In this document: positions 46,222-55,730 of the stretch, piece by piece
Layout: every line of letters begins with the position of its first letter
Numbering within the stretch: position 1 is the first letter of the stretch
Assembly (NCBI RefSeq): GCF_014696675.1
Contig: NZ_JACJQN010000015.1
Location: forward strand, 62,001 to 126,000
DNA length: 64,000 bases
Source: Phormidium tenue FACHB-1052
GTDB taxonomy: Bacteria; Cyanobacteriota; Cyanobacteriia; Phormidesmidales; Phormidesmidaceae
Direction: 5' to 3'
Notes under the pieces: generated by a model
What the model saw: the letters and a program-made list of their open reading frames with translations, nothing else
Database searches by the model: none
Told to the model about the DNA's origin: nothing
Made by a program: the position numbers and the translations under genes

Positions 46222-49200
46222 TTAAATCTCCATACCGGGAATAGTGGGCGTTTCGGGGGCTGATTTTGTTTTCCTTGACCCTTGTGAACGTTGAACGCTG
46301 CCTTTTGCCTTTTTCGCTCCCTCTGCCGCCTTATGCCCCCTTACCTCTTCTAAATGGCGCTGTTGGTTGAGGTCGAGGAGGCGGGCGAGTACTTCGTCGT
46401 GGGTGGCTTCGGGCCATTTGTAGCGCCAGGGGAGTTTGCGTTTGCCGGTGCTGATGAGGGCACCAAAGGCGGCGGCTTCGTCGGCTGTGACCCAGAAGAG
46501 GTCGCCGCTGGCAACTCGCTCAGCAGCTTCGGGGGGGAGGTCGTCGGGGTCGGTGTCGAGGTAGTCGAGGGCAAAGCCGCAGGTGGTGTCGATATCGGCC
46601 CAGCCGTAGGCGGCGAGGACGGCGCGATCCATCTGATCGTGGAGGTGGCGGAGGTGGAGGATGTCGGGGTGGGTTTCGGTGGGGTCGTGGAAGCGGTTGT
46701 AGGTGTCGGTGAGACCCTCGTTGTTGCGCACCATGAGGTCGGCGCGGTAGTCGTAATAGGTTTTGCCGATGGCTTCTAGGGTGGGGTCGGTTTCCCAGTT
46801 TTCGGGGAAGGGCAAAGTATCAAAGCAAACGGAGGAGGTGTAACGCAAGTCATCTTTCATTGATGAGCCAAAGAACTTAGCCCAAATCTCATGAATCCTG
46901 GATTGAAGAAATGCAAAATCACCATATTTCTCAAAGGCAAATACAACTACGCCTTCTGTGAAAACAACATTAACTGGCAAGAATGCCATACTTAGATACT
47001 GACTAACTCGTGAAATAGCAAGAGTTCTTGAATTATCACTAATTTTCTCATATAGTTCTTTTCTCATTCTCCAGAACTTCCACCAAGGCCAGTTTGCAAC
47101 ATCCTGTGCCTTGGTCATTCTTTCTGGCTTCACTTTCTCCTCGACAATTTGGATCAGATCAGGCCATTTACGTGCCTCATCCTCACTTCGATCACCAAAA
47201 TTGATTATGTATCTTGTAGGTTTTTGCTCAGGATGTGAGTTGATTTCTGAGCCGCCGATATATGGAAATATGACTTCCTTGTTTTCAGAATTAGATTGAA
47301 TTAACGAGTACATCTCGGTAACTGAAGTCGCCTTTTCTTTGCCATCCTCAAAAAGAAAACCATCTCCATAAGGCTTAACTCCTTCATAAACGAGATCGGA
47401 GTTTTGAGGAAGGGATTTTGGATCCTCATGGCTACCGGCATGGAATAGAAATGCCGTAATTTTTGTCACTTCTCGTTTGTTTAGGCGAAATGGAGCGGGC
47501 AAAGATCCTTTGAAAATATGAACTAGGCTAACGATGACAGCAGCTAAGCCGGGCCAGCGGAATCTACGCTCTGCTTCAAAGATTGTCCCTCCTTTTTTGC
47601 AAATCCAACTAAGGCTGCCAGTTCGAGTATCACCTTGAGAAATGGTATTAGTTGCAACTAGGCCCAAAGCTGCTTCCTTGCGTATGAGATCGAAAGCTCT
47701 CCTAAAGAAATAAGCAACTAAATCAGTTCTGTTTCCAGTCTCCGGAAAAACGTTTGTGATCCAATCCAGATACTCCTTTGAGGAAGAACCTGAAATCAGA
47801 GTTCCACCCAAAAACGGCGGATTCCCCACGATCGCATCAAACCCAGGATTCTCCCGATCAAACACCTCTGGAAACTCAATTTCCCAGTTAAACGGCGTGA
47901 TGGGCTTTTCAGCATTGCGGATAGAGTTCTGGATTTCGGTGAGGGGGGAGTAAGTGGATGCGTCGATGGGTGAATGGGTAGATGGATCGCCCTGGGTGTA
48001 GACAGATTGTCGCCAGGTGCGGACGAGGTCGGCGTATTCCGAGAGTTTAGCTTCGCGGTCTTTCTTGCTCTTGCCTGCAAAAAACGCCGCAATCTTCACA
48101 TCGCCAATCAGCTTCGCCTCCTCCAGTTCCCGTTCTGCCCGTTGCCACTGGGCCAGTTTCTCCTCCGCATCCGCATCCGTCCGCGTATCCAGCGCTTGTA
48201 TCTGGGTGCGGTACGCCTTCGCCCGGTCTACCTTTTCCTTCAGGTACTTAAACAGCGGCAGGTCTTCCGTCGTGTCTTTGCCAAAGCTGCCAATCTCCGC
48301 CCGCGTCAGCCCCACCAGCGAATCCCCACACTTCAGCGCATGATCCACAAAGGTAAAGGGCTGGTCTTTGGCCAGCGTCACCAGCCACAGCGACAGCTTC
48401 GCCAGGTTCACCGCAAAGGGGTTTTTGTCTACCCCATACAGGCACCGCTGCGCCACCAGGCGACGGGCATAGAGCAACGGTTCCACCGCCGCAGGCAGGT
48501 CAGCGGGCTGGCCGTGGGTATCCCACGCTTCCACCAGATTCTCCGCCAGTTGCCGACAGGCCTCCACCAAAAATGCTGCCGACCCCATCGCCAGGTCGCA
48601 CACCTTCAGGTTCAAAATCTGCTCTGGGGTGGGGCGATCGCCCAACTGCTCAAAAATGGGGCGCAGCGTGGTTTCTACAATCGGCTGGGTCAGCTTTCGC
48701 GGCGTGTAGTGCGAGCCCGTGCGGCGGCGTTCTTCCCCCGGTTGCAGGTACAGATCACCGGGAGGCAACAGGTTCAGCGTCCGCGACGACACCCGACTGC
48801 CCAGGGCCGCCACCAGATCGGCTGGGGTTGTGGCCTCCTTCAGCGCCGGCGCCCCCTTGCCCGTCAGCTTGCACTCGGCCCAGTCTTGCAGCACCTTGGC
48901 GCGGTTCCCCGGCTTCTCCGCCAGCAGCGCCTCGACATTGATCACCACATCCTTCGGCTTCACCGCAATGGAGAGCCCCTCGGCCACCTCCACCTCGTAG
49001 CCCATAATCGCCTCATACACCGAGCCGATCTGCTCCACATCCAGCGCCCGGTACGAGAGGCGTTCCCCCTCCAGCATCAGCAGCTTGTCGAGCATTCGGT
49101 AAATCACCCCATCGGCAATGCGGGGCGCTTCTACCCGGCCATGGGTTTCATACTGGGTGCCCTGGGGTCGCCCTTCTAAAAACGGGTACTCGTCGGGGTC

Positions 49201-50346
49201 AAACAGTTGCCCGTGGCGGGCGGGCAGATATTCGTCGTAGGCACCGCCGCCGTCATACACCAGCCGAAACAGGCTCAGCAGCGTAGCCCAGGCCCCATAG
49301 CGCTGATCCATCGTGTCGGGGTAGCTGCCCGCGTCTTCCCGCAGCTTTTCGTAGAGGCCCGACACGGCATAGTGGCGCTGGTAGACCTCATCGTCGGGCA
49401 TCAGCCCCTCGTCTTCGGCGTAGAGCAAAAACACCAGCCGCATCAGTGTGGCGATCAGGCCACCGTAGATGTGTTGGCCCTCACCCCCGGCCCCTCTCCC
49501 AGAACGGGAGAGGGGAGATAAGAGGGGGGCAAAGATTTTGCCGTTGGCGGCAGCATCTGCCGCCTGGAAGCCGCGCAGCAGTTCCCATAGGGCATCGAGC
49601 ACCTGGCTGGCCAGCTTATTCGAAACCTCGGCCTGGTAGTTGCGGCTCTCCACCAGCAGCCGGTTTAACCGCTGGTTTTCGGGCACGTTAAAGAGGCGAT
49701 CGGCCCCAATCAGCAGATTCAGCGCCCCCAAAATTAGCCGCCCCGGCACCTCCACCATCGCCTGTACGGGAAACGTCAGATACCCCGACGACTCGCCACT
49801 GGGGGCGTACACCAGCCGCATCTCCGTACCATTCACCAGCAGCCCGGTAGGAATCCCCGTCTCCCGCAGCAACCGCTCAAACTTGGCCTGAAAACTCGCC
49901 TTCCACCCCTGCCCCGTCGCCGCCGCCGGATCATCCTCATCCAACGGCAGCCCCGGTGCCATTTCCTGCACCAGCAAAACCCACTCGTCGCTGTCGGGGT
50001 CTTTAACCCCATAGGTGGGCCGCAGGGTCTCGCCATAGCTGGGCAGTACCGCCGAGAGGCGATCGGGCAGGTCTGCCGCCACCACCAGGTCTTCGGGCAT
50101 CCAATTCAGCACTTTCTGGGTAAAGGCGGGGAAGTTCTCAATCCAGGCAATACCCTCATTCTTATGGCGCGGGATCGCCTCGGTGGAGACTACGCCTTGC
50201 AGCCGCTCTTGCAGGTCTACCAGTTTGGCGCGATCGATCACCGCCTGGGCTTTGATCAGCGCAGGCGGCGACACGACCAAACCCACCGGTTGCAGCAGGC
50301 CGAGCCATTCTTGGTGTCTAAGGATGTCGAGGTCTTTAGATGGCAT
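46222..50346 (-). CDS. drmMI: DrmMI, adenine-specific DNA methyltransferase of class 1 DISARM
   Basis: A 1374-residue protein with the N6-adenine methyltransferase motifs AMGSAAFLVEA (motif I, near residue 585), VDKNPFAVNLAKLSLW, and the catalytic NPPF (near 842-845, phrase IVGNPPFLGG). Long N- and C-terminal regions are of the type seen in DrmMI and in PglX/type IIG enzymes. Presence with drmD, drmA, drmB and drmC makes DrmMI the best reading. It would mark host DNA as self. A palindromic repeat is inserted in frame near residues 268-288. The middle part (46.8-47.8 kb, the putative recognition region) is more AT-rich than the rest, suggesting exchange of specificity. Confidence 0.88.
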   Translation of the reverse strand: MPSKDLDILRHQEWLGLLQPVGLVVSPPALIKAQAVIDRAKLVDLQERLQGVVSTEAIPRHKNEGIAWIENFPAFTQKVLNWMPEDLVVAADLPDRLSAVLPSYGETLRPTYGVKDPDSDEWVLLVQEMAPGLPLDEDDPAAATGQGWKASFQAKFERLLRETGIPTGLLVNGTEMRLVYAPSGESSGYLTFPVQAMVEVPGRLILGALNLLIGADRLFNVPENQRLNRLLVESRNYQAEVSNKLASQVLDALWELLRGFQAADAAANGKIFAPLLSPLSRSGRGAGGEGQHIYGGLIATLMRLVFLLYAEDEGLMPDDEVYQRHYAVSGLYEKLREDAGSYPDTMDQRYGAWATLLSLFRLVYDGGGAYDEYLPARHGQLFDPDEYPFLEGRPQGTQYETHGRVEAPRIADGVIYRMLDKLLMLEGERLSYRALDVEQIGSVYEAIMGYEVEVAEGLSIAVKPKDVVINVEALLAEKPGNRAKVLQDWAECKLTGKGAPALKEATTPADLVAALGSRVSSRTLNLLPPGDLYLQPGEERRRTGSHYTPRKLTQPIVETTLRPIFEQLGDRPTPEQILNLKVCDLAMGSAAFLVEACRQLAENLVEAWDTHGQPADLPAAVEPLLYARRLVAQRCLYGVDKNPFAVNLAKLSLWLVTLAKDQPFTFVDHALKCGDSLVGLTRAEIGSFGKDTTEDLPLFKYLKEKVDRAKAYRTQIQALDTRTDADAEEKLAQWQRAERELEEAKLIGDVKIAAFFAGKSKKDREAKLSEYADLVRTWRQSVYTQGDPSTHSPIDASTYSPLTEIQNSIRNAEKPITPFNWEIEFPEVFDRENPGFDAIVGNPPFLGGTLISGSSSKEYLDWITNVFPETGNRTDLVAYFFRRAFDLIRKEAALGLVATNTISQGDTRTGSLSWICKKGGTIFEAERRFRWPGLAAVIVSLVHIFKGSLPAPFRLNKREVTKITAFLFHAGSHEDPKSLPQNSDLVYEGVKPYGDGFLFEDGKEKATSVTEMYSLIQSNSENKEVIFPYIGGSEINSHPEQKPTRYIINFGDRSEDEARKWPDLIQIVEEKVKPERMTKAQDVANWPWWKFWRMRKELYEKISDNSRTLAISRVSQYLSMAFLPVNVVFTEGVVVFAFEKYGDFAFLQSRIHEIWAKFFGSSMKDDLRYTSSVCFDTLPFPENWETDPTLEAIGKTYYDYRADLMVRNNEGLTDTYNRFHDPTETHPDILHLRHLHDQMDRAVLAAYGWADIDTTCGFALDYLDTDPDDLPPEAAERVASGDLFWVTADEAAAFGALISTGKRKLPWRYKWPEATHDEVLARLLDLNQQRHLEEVRGHKAAEGAKKAKGSVQRSQGSRKTKSAPETPTIPGMEI
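49491..49515. repeat. GC-rich palindromic repeat inside drmMI
   Basis: CCCCTCTCCC-AGAAC-GGGAGAGGGG is a perfect 10-bp stem with a 5-base loop, embedded in a longer segment (about 49476-49530) that encodes SPLSRSGRGAGGEG. Repeats coding for L(T/S)PxPSPxGEG-like peptides are common dispersed elements in cyanobacteria and some other bacteria. Here one has inserted in frame in a coding region without breaking the gene. Confidence 0.8.
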
Positions 50347-50395
50347 GGTGACAATGAACTGTATTGCAGAAAAATGCTTACTTTGAGAGTGCTGC

Positions 50396-52381
50396 CTAAC
50401 CTAGCCCAAAATTGGGATGGGGTTTGAAGTAGTCCTGAGCTCGAATCAATACGGATTGCCTCAGTTCCTGGTCAAGTTGTTTACCCAACCAAAGACCTGG
50501 TTCTACCTCCTCATCTACAGCAACTCTTACGGGTTCTGTTATTTCTGGGATCTGCAACTTATAGGTATTGCCAGCAACGACGTGCTCTTTGACCATCACT
50601 TGCAAGACGTCCAAGTCTTGCTCAGCAGCTAACTGAGTTGGTCGAAGCCGAAGGTCATCACCAGACATAGAAAAGACTTGAATACCCTCTTTGTCTTGCC
50701 AAAAGACATAGCCATTTAAACCTGGTTTAAGTGCCGCAAGCGCTGGTTTAGCATCCTCTAGCCCATAAGCTTGGAACTCTCTGACCTCTTTCTTGGTTTG
50801 GCCAAAATCAGTGAGCTTTTCCCACCACCGCATGGCCTTCAGGCAAGCATCGGCATGGCGCTCAAGCTCCTTCACTGACGGGAGATTTTCTAGTGCCTGT
50901 TCGTGCTTCTGCATTTTGTTGCGAATGCGCTCTTGCCGCCGCCCCACATCCGTAGGATTGTTTTGCATAGCTTGCAGGAGCAACATCTGCTCAAGCTTAA
51001 GGTCAGCGGCAATAAGCCCAATTAAGCACTGCATATCGTGGAGCGCCTGCTTCCCATTTGACTTAAGTAGCTCTGCCGCACTGCGGGCACCTTGACGACC
51101 TCGTTGATATCTAGTGTGTTTCGCCTTATCTCTAAACCGTTCGACGAGCAGTCGATTTCGCTCAAGGATTGCCAAAATGTTCTTCTCGACCAGAGCTAAA
51201 CGGTTACTAGCATCTGCTGTGAACACGCCAGTGTTCATCCGCTCTGCCTGGATGTCGTCCAAGACGTTGATAGCGTAGTAGATTTCGCCCAGCACCTCGG
51301 CTTCTTGCCTGACATGGAGTTCTTCCAGGGTTTTCTCCATGTGGGCCAGTCGCTGATTGATTTGGTTTAGCTGCTGGGTACCCACAATTGCATGGAGCAC
51401 CTGGTAGGCAACCACAGGAGCCAGAATGGGCACAGCAGAAGCTTGAGCAAACTGGAGTTGCCCAGCAAACTTACTTCCAGTGACATTTTTCACAGTTCCA
51501 AGAGACGCGCCGCCACTTTGAACCATCTTGTAAATTCCCTTGGATATACCAGAAACCAGTTCTGGCGGGCCGACCACCCTAAGCAGCTGCCCTGTCTGTA
51601 AACCAGAAGCCACCACTGCTGAGGTCGCCCCTAACTGGTCTACTACTGCTGAGTTCAATCTGCCTTGATGCCAAGCATTTGGGCTATGTAAGCTTAAGCC
51701 CCGAAAATGGTCTATGAGCTGCTGGCTTTGCTCAGGAGAATATTGCAGTAGTGCCCCAACCGTATTACCAGCTGGATCTTGCAGTTCTGTAAACGAAGCA
51801 GTTTCCTCTGATACGGGTTGGTAAGCCTCAACATCCCAACCCTGATGACTGATTACCTTTAGAACAATCTCTTCTACCGAGCCGTTTTCGGCTGAGGCCA
51901 GTTCCTCGTCTTCACTGGCGGTTTCCTCAGCTTTGGTCTCACTCTCACGCTTCGGACTCTGAAAAACGGAGAACATGGCTCCCAAAGCGTTGTCGGTGAA
52001 GTCCTGGATGTTTGTCAAACCATTTGCGATCGCATCTTCGACAACATCTCCCATGTCAGTGACTCCGCCTTGAAGATTATCAACCGCTTCTGTAACCTCC
52101 TTTGAGGGCCATACTGATTTAGTAAAAGTTTGAAAGCTTTTCAGGCCCTGATTGACAACCCCTTCTAAATCAGGGACTTGAGTTTCGCTGTCTTCCGTTT
52201 GGGGTAAGTCGAACACGGCTTCATAAGCTTGCTTCCAAGCATCGCACCCATGAAGGGCTGGTAATCTGTTCTCTTCAGCAAACTCCAGCCATACTTGATT
52301 TTTTCGCAGTTCCCTAGAGGTAGCCACACCAAAATGGCTACATAAAGCCTGTTTACAATCCCGTAGTCTCATGCTTTCCAT
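50396..52381 (-). CDS. Unrecognised 661-residue protein inside the DISARM operon
   Basis: ATG 52381 is chosen over an upstream GTG/ATG region because AAGGAGG lies 8 bases before it, overlapping the drmD stop. Residues 1-60 form a small helical domain with two cysteines. Residues 80-190 are acidic and probably flexible. Residues 190-270 form an alpha/beta segment. Around residue 310-345 there are hydrophobic helices that could enter a membrane. Residues 350-560 form long coiled coils, and a beta-rich domain ends the protein (VFWQDKEGIQVFSMSGDDLRL onwards, shortened here). No family is recognised and it is not one of the named DISARM genes. Its place between drmD and drmMI suggests a function in the same system. 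Confidence 0.8.
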   Translation of the reverse strand: MESMRLRDCKQALCSHFGVATSRELRKNQVWLEFAEENRLPALHGCDAWKQAYEAVFDLPQTEDSETQVPDLEGVVNQGLKSFQTFTKSVWPSKEVTEAVDNLQGGVTDMGDVVEDAIANGLTNIQDFTDNALGAMFSVFQSPKRESETKAEETASEDEELASAENGSVEEIVLKVISHQGWDVEAYQPVSEETASFTELQDPAGNTVGALLQYSPEQSQQLIDHFRGLSLHSPNAWHQGRLNSAVVDQLGATSAVVASGLQTGQLLRVVGPPELVSGISKGIYKMVQSGGASLGTVKNVTGSKFAGQLQFAQASAVPILAPVVAYQVLHAIVGTQQLNQINQRLAHMEKTLEELHVRQEAEVLGEIYYAINVLDDIQAERMNTGVFTADASNRLALVEKNILAILERNRLLVERFRDKAKHTRYQRGRQGARSAAELLKSNGKQALHDMQCLIGLIAADLKLEQMLLLQAMQNNPTDVGRRQERIRNKMQKHEQALENLPSVKELERHADACLKAMRWWEKLTDFGQTKKEVREFQAYGLEDAKPALAALKPGLNGYVFWQDKEGIQVFSMSGDDLRLRPTQLAAEQDLDVLQVMVKEHVVAGNTYKLQIPEITEPVRVAVDEEVEPGLWLGKQLDQELRQSVLIRAQDYFKPHPNFGLG

Positions 52382-52389
52382 TGCGTCTG

Positions 52390-52396
52390 CCTCCTT
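52390..52396 (-). promoter_or_regulatory. Shine-Dalgarno site deciding the 52381 start
   Basis: On the minus strand AAGGAGG overlaps the TAA stop of drmD and is followed after 8 bases by ATG 52381. This supports translational coupling of the unknown gene to drmD. Confidence 0.7.
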
Positions 52397-55300
52397 AGCT
52401 CGATACTGGCCATAAATACACAATTCCCACCGGCTCAATGCGCTCAGCCTTGACCTGATAGGTCTGCTGAATCCGCTCCGGCTCCGTCACAATCTCCTCC
52501 GCCAGTTGCTCCACCCTAGTGCGCCAGTGCCGCCGATCCGCCTCGATCTGTCGCATCTCGTCGCGGTTAAATAGCCCGAGCTGCAACGTCTCATACTGCT
52601 GCTCCTGCTTCAGAATTCTGTCCCGCTGTTCCTCCAGCAGCGTCTTCATCTCTGCTGCTTCGCGATCGCCCCGCTGGGCCAGCTTCCGCTTTGCCCGTTC
52701 CGTCAGCTCCGTCGCCCGCCGCTCCAGGTTCGGCAGCAAATCCTCCACATCGCGGCCCACAAACCCCTTCAGCCGCTCCATCAGCGTCTCCGGCACCTCC
52801 TGGAGCCGCCGATTCGCCAGCGAGGCCTCCAAGATTTGCATCACATCCTTTTTCTCCCCCTCCGTCAGCGGGCGCAGCTTGCCCCTGCCCCTAGCCTCCG
52901 GGTCTAGCCACTCCGCCGCTACCGTCACCACCTCATCGTGCAGCCGAGCCGCCCGCTCTCCATAGAGCGACAGCCGCCCCAAAATAATCACCCTCGGTAT
53001 CGGGTCATCGGTGCGGCACACACAGGCCCGAGTCAGCTCATCGTAGAGAAACCCCTGGGAGAGAAATCGCCCCAGCAGCCGCTGCACCATACGGTGCTCC
53101 AAGTGCAGGTGCACCACCTCCCCATCCAGCGACCCCGGATCGCGAAACACCACCGGGCGAATCGGCGCTTCCTTGCGCCAGTCCCACAGCTTTTGGCCCC
53201 GCTGCCGAGGTGCCCGCAGGGTATCGAGGGTTGTGGCCCAGGAGGGGTCGGCCCCGGCCTGCTGGTCGAGGGCGGGCACCGTCCAGCGGCTGCGCTCTTC
53301 GTTGTCCACCGCCTCTGCCGCCGAGAGGGGCGCTAGCGCCGCCGACCCCATAATCTCCAACGACACCGACAGGGCATCGCGAAAGTGGCGATCGCTCAGC
53401 CCCAACCACTCCTTCGAATCGCGCAACATGCCCTCTAGCTCCACCTGCTGCTGCCGCAGCTTGTCTTGCCTGAGGCGAATCGCCTCCAGCTCTTCTTTAA
53501 TCGCAGTGCCCCGCCCGGTAGACTCGGCATCGGCCTGGTCGGCATTATCAATGGCACCGCTCAACGCCTCGGTCTGCTCAGCCCGGATGCCCTGCTCCAG
53601 CAGTTTCGTCACATTCTTTTCCACCACTGGTGACAGGCTGCCCAGTTCCTCCTGAATGCGCTGGGTCTTTTTCACCAGCACATCAATCACCCGATCTTCG
53701 GGCCGCTGGAGCAAGACAAAGTAGTGGCAGCGAACAATAGGCGATCGCTGCAATTTGCGGTCAATCCGCCCGTTGCGCTGCTCCATGCGGCTGGGGTTCC
53801 AGGGCACATCAAAGTGAAATAGGTCGGCGCAGAAGTTTTGCAGATTCACCCCCTCCCTCGCCGCATCGGTGGCGATCAGAATTCGCAGGGGGTTGTGGGC
53901 CGGGTCAGCGTTGAAGGCGGCTTTGATTTCCTCGCGGCGATCGTCGCCCATGCCGCCGTGGAAGGTGCCAATACGATCATCCTCGCGATCGCTGCCCGCG
54001 ATGATCGCCTTGAGCTGCTGCTCCAGATAGCGCTTGGTGTCGGTGTATTCCGTAAAGATTAGCACCCGCCGATTTAGCCACTTGGCCCTGGGCTGCCCCA
54101 GGTCGGGGCAGAGGTTTTGGCGCAGCCATTTCTCCAACTCCACAATTCGGCTATCGGGCTGTCGCCGGGCCTGCTCCGCCAGTTGGGTCATCTCTTCCAG
54201 CAGGGCCAGCTCCTCCTGAGAAATTGCCTCCCCGGCGGCGTAGGTGGCTTTCTCCATCTGCCGGTCTTCCTCCGCCAGCACCTCGTCTTCTTGCAGGTCG
54301 GCCCGGTCATCGTCAGATCCAGGACTCTCTAGCAAGAGGGACAGGCTGCCCTGGGTCACGTTCTGCTGTTGCTGAACCTGCCGCTCAATCGCCCGACGGT
54401 GGACGCTGAGGGTGCGGGCAAAGGCTTCGATCGACGACAGCAGCCGCTTTTGTAGGTTGGTGAGCACCAGCAGGGCCGCGGTCTGGGTTGAGCGGGGGGC
54501 ATCCTTCAGGCGCTGCTCCCGTTGCTTGCGGTAGGTTTGCAGTAACCGAGCCAGCTTTAGCTCTGGCGCATCCTCCGGCAGCTTATCAATCACCACCGGC
54601 ACAATCTCCCGCTTGGGGAAGTCGGGCTCGTTGATTTCCCGCAAGTCTTGCTTGAGCCGCCGCACCATCACCGCATCCAGCAGCTTTTTGCTGCGTACCG
54701 GCACCCCCCGGCAAAACCGCTGGGGGTCAAGAATTTCGAGCAGGGCCGCAAAGCTATTGGAGTGGCCATTGTGGGGCGTGGCCGACAAAAACAGCCGGTG
54801 CTCAAACCGGGGAGCCAGCTCGCGCACCACCTTTGTCAACTGCGAATCCACGGCATAGCGCGAGGCACTGGCCGGAGCGGCATTGTGAGCCTCATCTAAA
54901 ATCAGCATCGACCCGGCGGAGAAATCGCCCAGCCAGTCCCGCAGGGGGGCAGCATAGGTTTCATCCCGCAGCAAGGCATGAGAAATAATGAAGCGGGTGT
55001 GAGTCTTCCAGGGGTTGATACCATAGCCCCGCTCGCGCCGTTTAGAGGCCACAAACTCGCGATCAAACACGATGAATGTGAGGCCAAAGCGGCTCTCCAT
55101 CTCCTCCTGCCACTGGCGCACCACCGACGGCGGGCAAGAGATCACTACCCGCTTAATCTTCTGCCGCATCAGCATCTCGCGCAGGATCAGCCCTGCCTCA
55201 ATGGTTTTGCCCAGCCCCACATCGTCGGCAATGAACAGATTCACCCTGGGCATCCGTAGGGCTTTGCGTAGCGGCTCTAGCTGGTAGGCCTTGACCTCAA

Positions 55301-55658
55301 TCCCCGCCCGATAGGGGGCCTGAAAGAGCCTTGGCTCGGTAGAGGTGACGCAGTTCCACCGCAGGGCGTGGAGGTAGGCAGAGAAATAGCGCGGGTCATC
55401 AAAACCCTTATGGGCCACCGCCTCCCAGGAGGAGGTTTCGATCACCTGGGCGTCGATCTCCCGTTCCCAAAACACCTCTAGCGCTTCCCCCTGGGCATCA
55501 TCTTCCAGGCAAGCCAGGCGCACCAGGGTATCGCCCGTGGCCACCGAGGCAGGGGTTATTTCTTCGATGAGATACTGACGAGACCGGACTCTTACAATTT
55601 GCCCCAAGCCAAGATTCAATGGCCGTTTTGGTTCGGCTAGTACTCTGACACTATCCAT
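52395..55658 (-). CDS. drmD: DrmD, SNF2-family helicase of class 1 DISARM
   Basis: A 1087-residue protein from ATG 55658, with AGGA upstream; a TTG at 55673 is an alternative. Helicase motifs: DDVGLGKTIEAGL (Walker A, near 145-155), ILDEAHN (DEAH, near 253), and in the C-terminal lobe ATDAAREGVNLQ and QRNGRIDRKLQ (near 595-635). This is the SNF2-like helicase that defines class 1 DISARM, in contrast to DrmE of class 2. It would remodel or translocate on incoming DNA. It is the first named gene of the operon, 72 bases downstream of the three-gene helical cluster. Confidence 0.88.
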   Translation of the reverse strand: MDSVRVLAEPKRPLNLGLGQIVRVRSRQYLIEEITPASVATGDTLVRLACLEDDAQGEALEVFWEREIDAQVIETSSWEAVAHKGFDDPRYFSAYLHALRWNCVTSTEPRLFQAPYRAGIEVKAYQLEPLRKALRMPRVNLFIADDVGLGKTIEAGLILREMLMRQKIKRVVISCPPSVVRQWQEEMESRFGLTFIVFDREFVASKRRERGYGINPWKTHTRFIISHALLRDETYAAPLRDWLGDFSAGSMLILDEAHNAAPASASRYAVDSQLTKVVRELAPRFEHRLFLSATPHNGHSNSFAALLEILDPQRFCRGVPVRSKKLLDAVMVRRLKQDLREINEPDFPKREIVPVVIDKLPEDAPELKLARLLQTYRKQREQRLKDAPRSTQTAALLVLTNLQKRLLSSIEAFARTLSVHRRAIERQVQQQQNVTQGSLSLLLESPGSDDDRADLQEDEVLAEEDRQMEKATYAAGEAISQEELALLEEMTQLAEQARRQPDSRIVELEKWLRQNLCPDLGQPRAKWLNRRVLIFTEYTDTKRYLEQQLKAIIAGSDREDDRIGTFHGGMGDDRREEIKAAFNADPAHNPLRILIATDAAREGVNLQNFCADLFHFDVPWNPSRMEQRNGRIDRKLQRSPIVRCHYFVLLQRPEDRVIDVLVKKTQRIQEELGSLSPVVEKNVTKLLEQGIRAEQTEALSGAIDNADQADAESTGRGTAIKEELEAIRLRQDKLRQQQVELEGMLRDSKEWLGLSDRHFRDALSVSLEIMGSAALAPLSAAEAVDNEERSRWTVPALDQQAGADPSWATTLDTLRAPRQRGQKLWDWRKEAPIRPVVFRDPGSLDGEVVHLHLEHRMVQRLLGRFLSQGFLYDELTRACVCRTDDPIPRVIILGRLSLYGERAARLHDEVVTVAAEWLDPEARGRGKLRPLTEGEKKDVMQILEASLANRRLQEVPETLMERLKGFVGRDVEDLLPNLERRATELTERAKRKLAQRGDREAAEMKTLLEEQRDRILKQEQQYETLQLGLFNRDEMRQIEADRRHWRTRVEQLAEEIVTEPERIQQTYQVKAERIEPVGIVYLWPVSS

Positions 55659-55730
55659 ATCTTTTCCTGGCAAGTGACCCGAAAGTTCTAGACGCCCTTA
55701 TCGCTCTTTCTCAGCCATTTTAGCTACGCA

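Noticed and set aside
47974-49179. A 401-codon plus-strand frame opposite drmMI
   Set aside because: It is antisense to a gene with clear methyltransferase motifs, and its product is Arg/His/Gln-rich with no domain, typical of a shadow frame in GC-rich DNA.
46222-50346. Reading the methyltransferase as a type IIG restriction enzyme or BREX PglX
   Set aside because: The surrounding drmD, drmA, drmB and drmC genes identify the locus as class 1 DISARM. No pglZ, brxC or brxL is present.
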